DNA of 64,000 nucleotides from Pseudomaricurvus hydrocarbonicus. Its GTDB lineage: Bacteria > Pseudomonadota > Gammaproteobacteria > Pseudomonadales > Cellvibrionaceae. Below the pieces are notes generated by a model. It did no database searches and was not told where the DNA came from. It worked only from the letters and a program-made list of their open reading frames with translations. The stretch is from assembly GCF_011602365.1 (NCBI RefSeq), contig NZ_JAAONZ010000009.1:1-64000 (forward strand). Reading direction: 5' to 3'. Position 1 is the stretch's first letter, and the number at the start of each line of letters is the position of its first letter. Positions 55,768 to 64,000 of the stretch are shown piece by piece. The translations under genes and the position numbers were made by a program.

Positions 55768-56802
55768 TTATGAGGTTCGCGATCGGCATTGAATCAATTG
55801 TTGTTCAATCGAGTCCCAGTTAACCGATTCAGTATGGATCATTTCCAAACGGCTGCCTTCGGCCGAGGGGATTTCCTCTGCAGAGACGGTGGTGCGCATG
55901 CGGTTGAGTAACAGCCACCGCGAGGTACAGCGCATCACGCCTTTTACACGGGGAATATCTAACGACTCTACCCAGCTGAGCAGCTTCGTTTCATCAAAGC
56001 TCCAGTCGTCCGGAAATTGCCAGCCACAGCTGAAACCAAATTCGGCCGAATTTTCTTTTCTGGTGAGATCAGTGACAGCCGCAGGGGGGGCGTCACCTGC
56101 GTGTGCTGCCGGGGTGATGTGTTTGGGGTTCAGTGCGGCCGAGTGCTGTCGAACCGCGGGCACACTTTTACTGCTCTGGTGGGGGACGGTTAGCCATGTC
56201 CAGTCCACGTGACCGTTTTCCACAGTGGCAAAGTCAATGCTGCGCCCCTGACGTTGACGAGAGGCTTGTAACGCCTGGCAAAAGCGCTCAAAACCCTGCA
56301 GCTGTTCCGGCGTTGCCACATCCGCCTTGGTGAGAATGATCCGGTCTGCCAAATCAATTTGGCTTTGAAAGGCGGGCAGGCGGGTGAATTTTTCGTCGCA
56401 GATACTCCAGGGGTCCACCATGCAGACAATGGCCTGCATATTGAGCAGGGTTTGGTACTCAGGCCCGGAAAATTGTTTGACCACTTGCTGGGGATGCGCC
56501 AGGCCGGTGGGTTCAATCAGGATACGATCCGGTTGATGGTCGCGGATTAACTGATTTAACGCGACCTTGGAGGGCAGGCCAACCGCGCAGCACATGCAAC
56601 CTCCCGGTACTTCTTTAACGGCAATGCCATCAGCGGCCAGGAGTGCGCCATCAATTCCCACTTCGCCAAATTCGTTGACCAGTACGGCCCACTTTTGATC
56701 GGCGGGTTTGGTTTTTAGCAGATGACGGATGGCGGTGGTTTTGCCGGCACCAAGAAAGCCGGTGATGATGTTAGTGGGTATGTTGCTGAGTATTTTTTTC
56801 AT
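55768..56802 (-). CDS. CobW/COG0523 GTPase, putative metal chaperone
   Basis: The 344-residue protein shows the Walker A GFLGAGKTT (about 15-23), the metal-binding GGCMCC (Cys69, Cys71, Cys72) of the COG0523 family, the LIEPTGLAHP switch, and the LTKADVA guanine-binding motif. The C-terminal CobW_C domain contains GVMRCTSRWLLLNRM. Members such as ZNG1/YeiR use GTP hydrolysis to insert zinc or other metals into client enzymes. It begins 4 bp after the LysR stop, so both genes are in one transcript. Next to a zinc-dependent formaldehyde dehydrogenase gene, zinc delivery to FrmA is a fair hypothesis, not a demonstrated fact. Confidence 0.92.
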   Translation of the reverse strand: MKKILSNIPTNIITGFLGAGKTTAIRHLLKTKPADQKWAVLVNEFGEVGIDGALLAADGIAVKEVPGGCMCCAVGLPSKVALNQLIRDHQPDRILIEPTGLAHPQQVVKQFSGPEYQTLLNMQAIVCMVDPWSICDEKFTRLPAFQSQIDLADRIILTKADVATPEQLQGFERFCQALQASRQRQGRSIDFATVENGHVDWTWLTVPHQSSKSVPAVRQHSAALNPKHITPAAHAGDAPPAAVTDLTRKENSAEFGFSCGWQFPDDWSFDETKLLSWVESLDIPRVKGVMRCTSRWLLLNRMRTTVSAEEIPSAEGSRLEMIHTESVNWDSIEQQLIQCRSRTS

Positions 56803-56805
56803 GGC

Positions 56806-57693
56806 TTACAAGTATTTGATATCGCGAAAGTGATTGACCAAGTGTTCCACGAACAAGCGAACTTTGGGTGAGAGATGCCGGTTGCTGGGGTACACGGCCC
56901 AGACGGCGGTATCGGTTGGCTGGAAATCCACCATCACTGGAATCAGACGGCCGGCCTCAATGTCTTCGTGGACGTAAAACTCTGGCAGTTGGGTTAATCC
57001 CAGCCCTGCTCGCGCGGCGGCCAGCAGAGCGTGGCCATTGTTGCTGTGCCAGCTGCCGTCCACTTTCATGTCGATATGGTGACCATCTTGTTGCCGAAAG
57101 CGCCAGGTGGGTACCGAGCCGACCAGGCAATTGTGCTTCTTCAGGCTCGACAGGTTTTCGGGGTGCCCATAGCGGTCAAGGTAGTCGCGACTGCCACAGA
57201 TAATCAGCTGGCGGCTTGCTATCCGCCGCGCGATCAGGGAAGAGTCTTTCAACACACCGGCGCGTATGGCCAGGTCATAGCCTTCATCGATCAGGTCTAC
57301 CTGGCGACTGGTGAAGTCCAGGTGACACTGCACGTGCGGATGGAGCTTCATGAATTCCGCCGCGGCAGGGGCGATGTACTGCTCACCAAAAGCCCCGGCG
57401 ACGGTCAGGCGCAGTGTTCCGCGGGGTTTTTCCTGCAAGTCGAGCACCGCTTGTTCGGCTTCTTCCAGTTGTGACAGCACATTTTTGCAGCGCTCATAAT
57501 AAGCCTGGCCAGTTTCCGTCAGGGACAGACGGCGGGTCGTGCGGTTGAGCAGCTGTACGCCGAGGCGGTTTTCCAGCTGACCAATCTGACGGCTGACGTG
57601 AGACTTGGACAGCCCCAAAGCCAGTGCTGCCGCCGAAAAGCTGCCACCGTCTACTACGTTGACTAAAATTTCTGTCGTTGCCCATCGATTCAT
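56806..57693 (-). CDS. LysR-family transcriptional regulator
   Basis: The 295-residue regulator has a helix-turn-helix N-terminus (EILVNVVDGGSFSAAALAL, SKSHVSRQIGQLENRL, LLNRTTRRLSLTETG) and a ligand-binding C-domain with LDFTSRQVDLIDEGYDLAIR. This is the CrgA-like branch. It is divergent from frmA across about 180 bp, and therefore likely controls frmA and its own operon with the CobW gene. In other proteobacteria the formaldehyde genes frmA/fghA are often preceded by a LysR gene or by FrmR; no FrmR is present here. Confidence 0.93.
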   Translation of the reverse strand: MNRWATTEILVNVVDGGSFSAAALALGLSKSHVSRQIGQLENRLGVQLLNRTTRRLSLTETGQAYYERCKNVLSQLEEAEQAVLDLQEKPRGTLRLTVAGAFGEQYIAPAAAEFMKLHPHVQCHLDFTSRQVDLIDEGYDLAIRAGVLKDSSLIARRIASRQLIICGSRDYLDRYGHPENLSSLKKHNCLVGSVPTWRFRQQDGHHIDMKVDGSWHSNNGHALLAAARAGLGLTQLPEFYVHEDIEAGRLIPVMVDFQPTDTAVWAVYPSNRHLSPKVRLFVEHLVNHFRDIKYL

Positions 57694-57871
57694 GGTGCCA
57701 GTATAAGGGATTTATTGTTGCTGTGTGTAAACAATGCTTTGATATTTGGGGGGCTAATCATTGGTAGGGAAACAATATATAGTTGCCATCATCTGAGTAA
57801 AGCCGATGATAGGCTCTCTCATTTTTCGCTATTCTTCGTTTTGACGATGATTCAGATTTGGAGTTCTCACC

Positions 57872-58978
57872 ATGAAAACACGCGCAGCCGTGGCCTTTGG
57901 GGCCGGTAAGCCACTTGAAGTTGTAGACGTCGACCTGCAAGGCCCAAAAGCCGGTGAGGTCATGATTGAGCTGAAAGCCACCGGCATTTGTCATACCGAT
58001 GCCTTTACCTTGTCCGGGGATGATCCCGAAGGTGAGTTTCCTGCCATTCTGGGGCATGAGGGGGCCGGTATCGTGGTCGAAGTTGGGGCTGGCGTAACGT
58101 CTGTTAAGCCCGGCGATACGGTCATTCCCCTGTATACCCCGGAGTGTCGGGGCTGCGAGTATTGCCTGAACCCGAAAACCAATCTGTGTCAGGCCATTCG
58201 GACAACTCAGGGGCAGGGGTTGATGCCGGACGGCACCAGCCGCTTTTCACTGGACGGTCAGCCGCTGAAGCATTACATGGGCTGCTCGACCTTTGCCAAC
58301 CACACGGTATTGCCCGAAATCGCCGTGGCCAAGATCCGCGACGATGCGCCTTTTGATAAGGTCTGCTACATCGGTTGTGGTGTCACCACGGGGGTTGGCG
58401 CTGTAATTTTTGACGCCAAAGTGGAGCCGGGCTCCAATGTCGTGGTGTTTGGTCTGGGGGGAATCGGCCTGAACGTTATTCAGGGCGCACGTATTGCCGG
58501 GGCCAATCAAATCATCGGTGTCGACATCAACCCTTCCAAAGTGGAGTTGGCACGAAAATTCGGTATGACCGGCTTCATCAATCCCAAAGAAGTGCCGGAT
58601 GTGGTTGAGGCGATCGTGGAAATGACCAAGGGTGGGGCTGATTACAGCTTTGAATGCATTGGCAACGTCAACACCATGCGCCAGGCGCTGGAGTGTTGTC
58701 ACAAAGGCTGGGGTGAGTCCATCATCATCGGTGTCGCCGGTGCGGGTCAGGAAATCTCCACGCGGCCATTTCAGTTGGTTACCGGTCGGGTCTGGCGCGG
58801 GTCCGCGTTTGGCGGCGCCCGAGGACGTACCGATGTGCCGAAGATTGTGGATTGGTATATGGACGGCAAGATCAACATTGATGATCTGATCACCCATACC
58901 ATGCCACTGGATGACATCAACAAGGGTTTTGATTTGATGCATGCGGGCGAGAGTATTCGCTCGGTGGTTTTGTATTAG
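57872..58978 (+). CDS. frmA: S-(hydroxymethyl)glutathione dehydrogenase (class III alcohol dehydrogenase)
   Basis: The 368-residue enzyme oxidises S-hydroxymethylglutathione, formed from formaldehyde and glutathione, to S-formylglutathione using NAD+. The catalytic zinc motif [12 protein letters not shown] and GHEGAGIV are present, as is the structural-zinc loop with four Cys ([17 protein letters not shown]). The NAD motif [13 protein letters not shown] and the class III diagnostic Arg/Asp surroundings also appear. Length matches the family. It is followed by fghA for the next step. It may also reduce S-nitrosoglutathione, as known for the class. Confidence 0.96.
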   Translation: MKTRAAVAFGAGKPLEVVDVDLQGPKAGEVMIELKATGICHTDAFTLSGDDPEGEFPAILGHEGAGIVVEVGAGVTSVKPGDTVIPLYTPECRGCEYCLNPKTNLCQAIRTTQGQGLMPDGTSRFSLDGQPLKHYMGCSTFANHTVLPEIAVAKIRDDAPFDKVCYIGCGVTTGVGAVIFDAKVEPGSNVVVFGLGGIGLNVIQGARIAGANQIIGVDINPSKVELARKFGMTGFINPKEVPDVVEAIVEMTKGGADYSFECIGNVNTMRQALECCHKGWGESIIIGVAGAGQEISTRPFQLVTGRVWRGSAFGGARGRTDVPKIVDWYMDGKINIDDLITHTMPLDDINKGFDLMHAGESIRSVVLY

Positions 58979-59006
58979 CAGTCAGTGTCGAGATGCTAGT
59001 CACTAG

Positions 59007-59061
59007 TAGCGAGTAGCGAGATCCTGGAAACTAGAAACTAGAAACTAGAAACTAGAAACTA
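59007..59061 (+). repeat. Heptamer repeats TAGCGAG x2 and GAAACTA x5
   Basis: TAGCGAG is repeated twice (59007-59020), and GAAACTA five times exactly (59027-59061), in the short gap between frmA and fghA. The second array ends 23 bp before the fghA start codon. Confidence 0.93.
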
Positions 59062-59084
59062 GCAAAAGCAGATGAGAATGGGGT

Positions 59085-59927
59085 GTGATTTTGGAAATAG
59101 TTGCTGAGAACAAGTGCTTTGGGGGACGGCAGTTGCAGTTCACTCATGAGTCTTCGGCTCTGAATTGTACGATGCGTTGTTCCATTTTTGTGCCGCCGCA
59201 GGCTGATACGAGCAAGGTACCCGTTTTGTACTGGCTGTCGGGGCTGACCTGCACCGATGAAAATTTTGTGCAAAAAGCCGGTGCGCAACGCATTGCCGCC
59301 GAGCTGGGGGTGGCCATTGTGGCACCCGATACCAGCCCGAGGGGCGAGGGGGTGGCGGATGATCCAGAGGGCGCCTACGACTTTGGCCTGGGGGCGGGGT
59401 TTTATCTCAACGCCACCCAGCCGCCCTGGAACCAGCATTACCGCATGTACGATTACATCAGTGCCGAACTTCCGGATTTGATTGCGTCGTCGTTTGCGGT
59501 GGATGCCGAGCGGGCGGGTATTTTTGGACACTCCATGGGCGGGCACGGCGCCTTGACCATTGGTCTTAAGAATCCGCAGCGGTTCAAGTCGATCTCCGCC
59601 TTTGCCCCGATTGTCGCTCCGACCCAGTGCCCCTGGGGCGAGAAGGCTCTGAGCGGCTATCTGGGCGATGATCGCGAGCGGTGGAACGCTTACGACGCCT
59701 GTGAGCTGTTGCAAAGCGTTCAGCAGAAGCCCGCGGCGTTACTGGTTGACCAGGGCGACGCGGATAACTTTTTGGTGGAGCAACTGAAGCCGGAGCTGTT
59801 GCAACAAGCCTGTGATGCCGCCGGGGTGCCGCTTACCCTGCGTTTGCAGCCGGGTTACGACCACAGTTATTTCTTCATTGCCAGTTTCATCGAGGATCAC
59901 CTTCGTTTCCACGCAGACCAGTTGTAA
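59085..59927 (+). CDS. fghA: S-formylglutathione hydrolase
   Basis: The 280-residue esterase hydrolyses S-formylglutathione to formate and glutathione. It shows the esterase-D signatures [30 protein letters not shown], and the nucleophile motif GHSMGGHGA with Ser150. The Asp (QGDADNF) and His (DHSYFF) complete the triad. The chosen start is GTG 59085 ([14 protein letters not shown]), which agrees with the family start spacing; TTG three codons on is a poorer choice. It follows frmA after 106 bp of tandem repeats, suggesting an operon interrupted by repeat expansion. Confidence 0.95.
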   Translation: MILEIVAENKCFGGRQLQFTHESSALNCTMRCSIFVPPQADTSKVPVLYWLSGLTCTDENFVQKAGAQRIAAELGVAIVAPDTSPRGEGVADDPEGAYDFGLGAGFYLNATQPPWNQHYRMYDYISAELPDLIASSFAVDAERAGIFGHSMGGHGALTIGLKNPQRFKSISAFAPIVAPTQCPWGEKALSGYLGDDRERWNAYDACELLQSVQQKPAALLVDQGDADNFLVEQLKPELLQQACDAAGVPLTLRLQPGYDHSYFFIASFIEDHLRFHADQL

Positions 59928-59932
59928 GCCCC

Positions 59933-59972
59933 AGACAGAAAGACAACCCACCCTTGGGCTGTCTTTCTGTCT
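59933..59972 (+). terminator. Long hairpin after fghA
   Basis: AGACAGAAAGACA (59933-59945) is exactly complementary to TGTCTTTCTGTCT (59960-59972), with an inner CCCA/TGGG stem. Eight bases separate it from the fghA stop. There is no T-run, so it may act as a rho-dependent or RNA-stabilising 3' end. Confidence 0.65.
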
Positions 59973-59991
59973 CCAGGCGTTAGCCTAACTT

Positions 59992-60026
59992 CGTCACTCG
60001 TCACTCGTCACTCGTCACTCGTCACT
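59992..60026 (+). repeat. Heptamer tandem repeat CGTCACT x5
   Basis: Five exact CGTCACT units sit between the fghA hairpin and the panP gene. Together with the arrays at 59007-59061 they bracket fghA on both sides. Confidence 0.93.
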
Positions 60027-60096
60027 AGCCTTGCCAGAGTTGCGATCAATCACCCAGCCTCCTATTATGCATGCCCCTGAAAAGGAGTAGTGCCCA

Positions 60097-61773
60097 ATGA
60101 CTGAAGGCGACAACCCCAAGACTGTGCCACCCCGTTCTGTACTTAACATCGGTTTGGATGGTATTGCTGAAGCCAATCTGGAAAGCTTACAGCGTATTTT
60201 TACCATTCCTGAAAGCGGTGACTCCACCCTGGCACAAATTGATGCCGCCATTTCCAGTAATTTGGATGGTTTTCTCCACGAACACATCGTGGCCATCGAA
60301 AAGCCTCTGTCAGAGATTGAAACAGCGTTTGCCTCGGCAGAGATACCGCAGCAGCCGTTTTATGTCTCGACCTATACCGACTTTATTCTCAAGCAGCTGG
60401 TGTCTCAGTCCGTGCACACCTCTGCACCGGGTTTTGTGGGGCATATGACTTCGGCACTGCCGTATTTTATGTTGCCGCTGGCAAAAATTGTTACGGCGTT
60501 GAATCAAAATCTGGTGAAAGTCGAAACGTCCAAGGCCTTTACTCCGATGGAGCGTCAGGTATTGGGCATGCTGCACCGCTTGGTCTATGGGGAAAGCGAG
60601 ACGTTTTACGATCAATGGCTGCACAATGCCCGCCACGCTCTGGGGGCGTTCTGTTCCGGCGGCACTGTGGCGAATATCACCGCGCTGTGGGCTGCCCGCA
60701 ATCATCGATTGGGCGAACAGCAGATCGCTCGCAAAGGGCTTTACGGTGCGCTGCAGGCTGCGGGGCTGAAAGGTCTGGCGATTCTGGTGTCGAAGCGGGG
60801 GCATTACTCGTTGGCCAAGGCGGTGGACTTGTTGGGCATTGGGCGGGATCAATTGATCGCCATTGACACGGATGAATACTATCGCGTCGATATTGAAGCC
60901 ATGCGCGCCAAAGCCCATGACTTAAAATGTGACGGTATCGCGGTACTCGGCATTGTGGGGCTGGCAGGGGCTACGGAAACCGGCAGTATTGATGATTTGG
61001 ACGCGCTGGCAGACTTGGCGCAAGAGCTGGGTTGTCATTTTCATGTGGATGCCGCCTGGGGGGGCGCCACGTTATTTTCCCAAACTTATCGATCGCTGTT
61101 ACGGGGAATAGAGCGAGCGGATTCCGTGACTATCGATGCTCACAAACAGTTCTATGTGCCGATGGGGGCGGGGATGGTGTTGTTTAAAGATCCGGAACGC
61201 CTGTCCAGCATTGAGCATCACGCGGAGTACATCATCCGCCAGGGTTCCAAGGACCTGGGAAGCCACACACTGGAGGGGTCCCGGCCGGGCATGGCGCTGC
61301 TGGTTCACGCCGGACTCAATATTATTGGCGCTAAGGGCTACGAGCTGTTGATTGACCAGGGGCTTGAAAAAGCCCGGTATTTTGCCGCTCAGGTCCAGCA
61401 GCATCCGGATTTTGAATTGGTGGTAGCCCCGGTGTTGAATATTCTGGGTTATCGCTATGTGCCCGGCTGGCTGCAATCGCTCCTGCCCACATTGCCTGTG
61501 GAGTCTGTGTCCAACATTAATCTGTTGCTGGACCAGATCACGCAGTGGATTCAAAAGTCCCAGCGTGCTGCGGGCAAGACGTTTGTGTCCCGCACGCGGG
61601 TTAATGCTCCACGACATCAGCAGCAGGTCGTCACCGTTTTCCGGGTGGTGTTGGCGAACCCGCTGACGACGCACGATGTGCTTGACTCGGTACTGGCGGA
61701 GCAGCTGGAGCTGATCAACGCGCCGGAAGTGGGCCTCTGGATGGATCAAATTCGGGACCTCGCCGAATCCTAG
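60097..61773 (+). CDS. panP: PLP-dependent aspartate 1-decarboxylase-type enzyme (PanP)
   Basis: The 558-residue group II decarboxylase carries YTDFILKQLVSQSVHTSAPGFVGHMTSALPYF, SGGTVANITALWAARN, and the PLP region HVDAAWGGATLF with the Lys in DAHKQFYVPMGAGM. This matches the gammaproteobacterial family annotated as putative pyridoxal-dependent aspartate 1-decarboxylase, which replaces PanD to make beta-alanine for coenzyme A in Vibrio and relatives. A glutamate decarboxylase role is the older, less likely annotation. The ATG follows an AAAGGAG site (TGAAAAGGAGTAG). No panB/panC genes are adjacent. Confidence 0.9.
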   Translation: MTEGDNPKTVPPRSVLNIGLDGIAEANLESLQRIFTIPESGDSTLAQIDAAISSNLDGFLHEHIVAIEKPLSEIETAFASAEIPQQPFYVSTYTDFILKQLVSQSVHTSAPGFVGHMTSALPYFMLPLAKIVTALNQNLVKVETSKAFTPMERQVLGMLHRLVYGESETFYDQWLHNARHALGAFCSGGTVANITALWAARNHRLGEQQIARKGLYGALQAAGLKGLAILVSKRGHYSLAKAVDLLGIGRDQLIAIDTDEYYRVDIEAMRAKAHDLKCDGIAVLGIVGLAGATETGSIDDLDALADLAQELGCHFHVDAAWGGATLFSQTYRSLLRGIERADSVTIDAHKQFYVPMGAGMVLFKDPERLSSIEHHAEYIIRQGSKDLGSHTLEGSRPGMALLVHAGLNIIGAKGYELLIDQGLEKARYFAAQVQQHPDFELVVAPVLNILGYRYVPGWLQSLLPTLPVESVSNINLLLDQITQWIQKSQRAAGKTFVSRTRVNAPRHQQQVVTVFRVVLANPLTTHDVLDSVLAEQLELINAPEVGLWMDQIRDLAES

Positions 61774-62032
61774 GACTTGTGTCTAGCCTGTGCCGTCATC
61801 CCGCCGGCCGTCCTGGTTGGCTACAGATCTCCGTTCTGAATACTCGCTGACCTGGGCCGTTTCATCTGCCAGGGAGGCTGTCACGGCCCGTTCTACAGCT
61901 GCACATTTATTTAATTTAATTAAATTTATGGTTGTAATCGTAGGGTTTTATACTTTATTATTTAACTCAATTAAATAAAAGAGCCGAACGCAATTGCGCT
62001 ATTTTCGGTAAACGAATGGGAATTGGTAGTGT

Positions 62033-63706
62033 ATGTTTGATCCTCTAGAGTCGCTTTCGCAAGCTGACTTGCCCGCAGTCTGGGAACGGTTGGCGCAAAT
62101 CGCTGAGGCACAGGGTGAGCTGAATATTCGTGCGCAATTTGACCGTGACCCTGAAAGGATATCCCGTTTTACCCGGGAAGCCGTTGGGCTTAAGCTGGAT
62201 TTTTCACGCCACGCCATCACCCCCGAATCCTGGACTGCCCTGATTGACCTGGCGAGCACCGCCGAAGTGCCTCAGGCGGTGACGCAAATGCTGTCCGGCG
62301 CGGCCATTAATCATACGGAAGGGCGTAAGGTCCTGCATTGCGCCCTGCGTGGGGGCACAAACAAGTCCCTTGAAGAGAGTGTACTGGTTGCTGAAGTGCG
62401 TGAACGCCTGGCGGCGCTGGTAAACAGCGTATTACGCGGTGAGCGCACGGGCTTTTCCGGTGAGGCCTTTACCGATGTGGTGAACATTGGTATCGGTGGC
62501 TCCGATTTGGGGCCGGCAATGGTTAGCGAGGCTCTTACGCCTTATCACCAGCACCTAAAGGTGCATTTTGTGTCCAACGTTGATCCATCGCATATGGTCA
62601 ATACGCTGGCCCAGCTTAATCCGGCCACAACGCTTTTTATCATTGCGTCCAAGACCTTCACGACGCTGGAAACCTTGGCCAACGCAAAGGCCGCCCAAGG
62701 TTGGTTGCAGGCAGCGGCAGGCAGTGAGCAGTCATTGTCTGATCACTTTGTGGCGGTCTCTTCGAATGTGGCTAAGGCCGAAGAGTTTGGTGTCGATGTG
62801 GACTCAATTTATCCCATGTGGGATTGGGTCGGAGGTCGTTATTCGCTCTGGTCTGCCATTGGGTTGCCGATTGCGATAGCGGTGGGTTGGGAGAACTTTA
62901 ACCAGCTGTGTGAAGGTGCCGGGGCGATGGACGAGCATTTTGCGTCGGCGCCGTTGAGCGACAACCTGCCGGTGATTCTGTCGCTATTGGAAATCTGGTC
63001 GGTGAATATGTTGGGCGCGCAATCCCACGCCGTTTTGCCTTATGACCAAAATCTATGTCAACTGCCGGCATTCCTTCAGCAGTTGACGATGGAAAGCAAC
63101 GGCAAGCAGGTGGATCGGTCCGGAAAGCCGCTGGGTCGGGCGTCGTGTCCGGTTGTCTGGGGGGCGGCGGGCACCAACGGACAGCATTCTTTTCATCAGC
63201 TGTTGCATCAGGGGACACAGCCCGTGCCGGCCGATTTTATTGTTCCGATGCAAAGCCATAATCCTTTGGCAGATCAGCATACGCATCTGGTGACCAACTG
63301 CATGGCCCAGGCGCGAGCGCTGCTGTTTGGAAAGTCTTTGCAGCAGGCTGCCCAGGAGTTGAGCGATGCAGGGTATTCTGACGAAGCAGTCCAGGCTCTG
63401 GCTCCGCACAAAGTGCTGCCCGGGAATCGCCCCAGTCTGACCATTTCTTATGACAAAACATCACCTTACCGTTTGGGGGCATTAATCGCGCTGTATGAAC
63501 ACAAGGTATTTGTGTCCAGTGTTATTTGGGGATTGAATGCCTTTGACCAGTGGGGGGTTGAGCTGGGCAAACAGATTGGTGTGGAAATTTACAATGAGAT
63601 TGAAAAACGGCGCTCAGGAATTCCGGGCGACGCGGCATTCGATCCGTCAACTGAGGCATTGTTGAATCAGTTGTTGGCGTCGGAGCAGATTGAAAACGCC
63701 TTGTGA
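62033..63706 (+). CDS. pgi: Glucose-6-phosphate isomerase
   Basis: The 557-residue glycolytic enzyme interconverts glucose-6-phosphate and fructose-6-phosphate. Both family signatures are present: VNIGIGGSDLGPAMV and the ASKTFTTLETLANA and WVGGRYSLWSAIG segments in the middle, and the C-terminal signature SVIWGLNAFDQWGVELGK. Length is normal for the long bacterial type (about 550). The upstream 259 bp contains a very A+T-rich stretch (61910-61975), likely promoter. A clean terminator follows about 100 bp after the stop. Confidence 0.97.
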   Translation: MFDPLESLSQADLPAVWERLAQIAEAQGELNIRAQFDRDPERISRFTREAVGLKLDFSRHAITPESWTALIDLASTAEVPQAVTQMLSGAAINHTEGRKVLHCALRGGTNKSLEESVLVAEVRERLAALVNSVLRGERTGFSGEAFTDVVNIGIGGSDLGPAMVSEALTPYHQHLKVHFVSNVDPSHMVNTLAQLNPATTLFIIASKTFTTLETLANAKAAQGWLQAAAGSEQSLSDHFVAVSSNVAKAEEFGVDVDSIYPMWDWVGGRYSLWSAIGLPIAIAVGWENFNQLCEGAGAMDEHFASAPLSDNLPVILSLLEIWSVNMLGAQSHAVLPYDQNLCQLPAFLQQLTMESNGKQVDRSGKPLGRASCPVVWGAAGTNGQHSFHQLLHQGTQPVPADFIVPMQSHNPLADQHTHLVTNCMAQARALLFGKSLQQAAQELSDAGYSDEAVQALAPHKVLPGNRPSLTISYDKTSPYRLGALIALYEHKVFVSSVIWGLNAFDQWGVELGKQIGVEIYNEIEKRRSGIPGDAAFDPSTEALLNQLLASEQIENAL

Positions 63707-63804
63707 AGGCATTGAATGTAATTGGTTTGAACCGCTGTTAAAGATTTTTTTGAGTACTGTGTTCTTGTCTCTGCACTTTTACAGTTTGTAAAAATGTGGC
63801 TTAT

Positions 63805-63831
63805 GGCGCTTCGTTTGAAGCGCCTTTTTTT
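63805..63831 (+). terminator. Rho-independent terminator after pgi
   Basis: GGCGCTTC (63805-63812), GTTT loop, GAAGCGCC (63817-63824), then T7. The remaining bases to the window end show no gene. Confidence 0.95.
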
Positions 63832-64000
63832 ACCCGTTACTTTTGAATTCTGGATTTTTTCCTGCAGTCCCGCTGCTTCATGGGGCGTGATCTTATTGTT
63901 GGTTTTAGGGACTGCTGAGTTTAAACTGTTGTCTCAATAATAACTAAGCTCATTGAGCCAGCCGGATTCACAAGAGGCTGTAGTGTGGGAGGTCTATACA

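Noticed and set aside
63804-63941. Short plus-strand frame after pgi
   Set aside because: It begins inside the pgi terminator and has no ribosome-binding site.
1-64000. CRISPR arrays, rRNA genes, riboswitches, toxin-antitoxin or anti-phage systems
   Set aside because: No regularly spaced direct repeats with spacers, no rRNA sequence, and no recognisable defence-gene domains were found anywhere in the window.

Overview
The window looks like a chromosomal segment of a marine-type gammaproteobacterium. The order alaS - lysC - csrA - tRNA-Ser(GCU) is the one known from Pseudomonas and relatives. The many TonB-dependent receptors with a 'LEEVVVTAQ' N-terminus, a PanP-type decarboxylase and the paired catabolic clusters fit the Cellvibrionales/Spongiibacteraceae side of the class. 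That placement is inference from gene content only.

Layout. 1-7.1 kb: the 3' part of a giant type I-secreted repeat adhesin. 7.3-16.4 kb: housekeeping genes (YheT-like hydrolase, M23 peptidase, Trm112-like protein, HinT, SdiA-regulated-type protein, alaS, lysC, csrA). 16.5-33.4 kb: an accessory island beginning at tRNA-Ser(GCU). Behind the tRNA lie two copies of a structured repeat, and a third, diverged copy lies at 33.37-33.44 kb. Inside are two decayed integrases, a remnant resembling ICE PilL, and an A+T-richer catabolic cluster: TonB receptor, two-domain extradiol dioxygenase, FAH-family hydrolase, ATZ/TRZ-type amidohydrolase, HSL-type esterase, carboxymuconolactone-decarboxylase-like protein, FAD aromatic hydroxylase, MFS transporter and LysR regulator. 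Together these are the parts needed to import, hydroxylate, ring-cleave and hydrolyse an aromatic or heteroaromatic compound of unknown identity.

33.4-37.5 kb is a decaying stretch: a GST fragment, a cupin gene with three lesions, a frameshifted alpha/beta hydrolase and a frameshifted SnoaL-like gene surround one intact arylsulfatase. 38.1-50.6 kb is a second catabolic cluster: FAD-linked oxidase, AraC-type regulator, SDR, cupin dioxygenase-like protein, zinc alcohol dehydrogenase, two large TonB receptors and a membrane-anchored YtcJ-like amidohydrolase.

51.1-55.7 kb encodes an RND efflux adaptor and pump without an outer-membrane channel gene. 55.8-59.9 kb is a glutathione-dependent formaldehyde detoxification module (frmA, fghA) diverging from a LysR regulator that is followed by a CobW-family metallochaperone. 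60.1-63.7 kb holds panP and pgi.

Short tandem repeats, mostly of 7 bp, mark several intergenic regions from 37.7 kb onward. Similar palindromes lie upstream of the island amidohydrolase and of the second-cluster TonB receptor.
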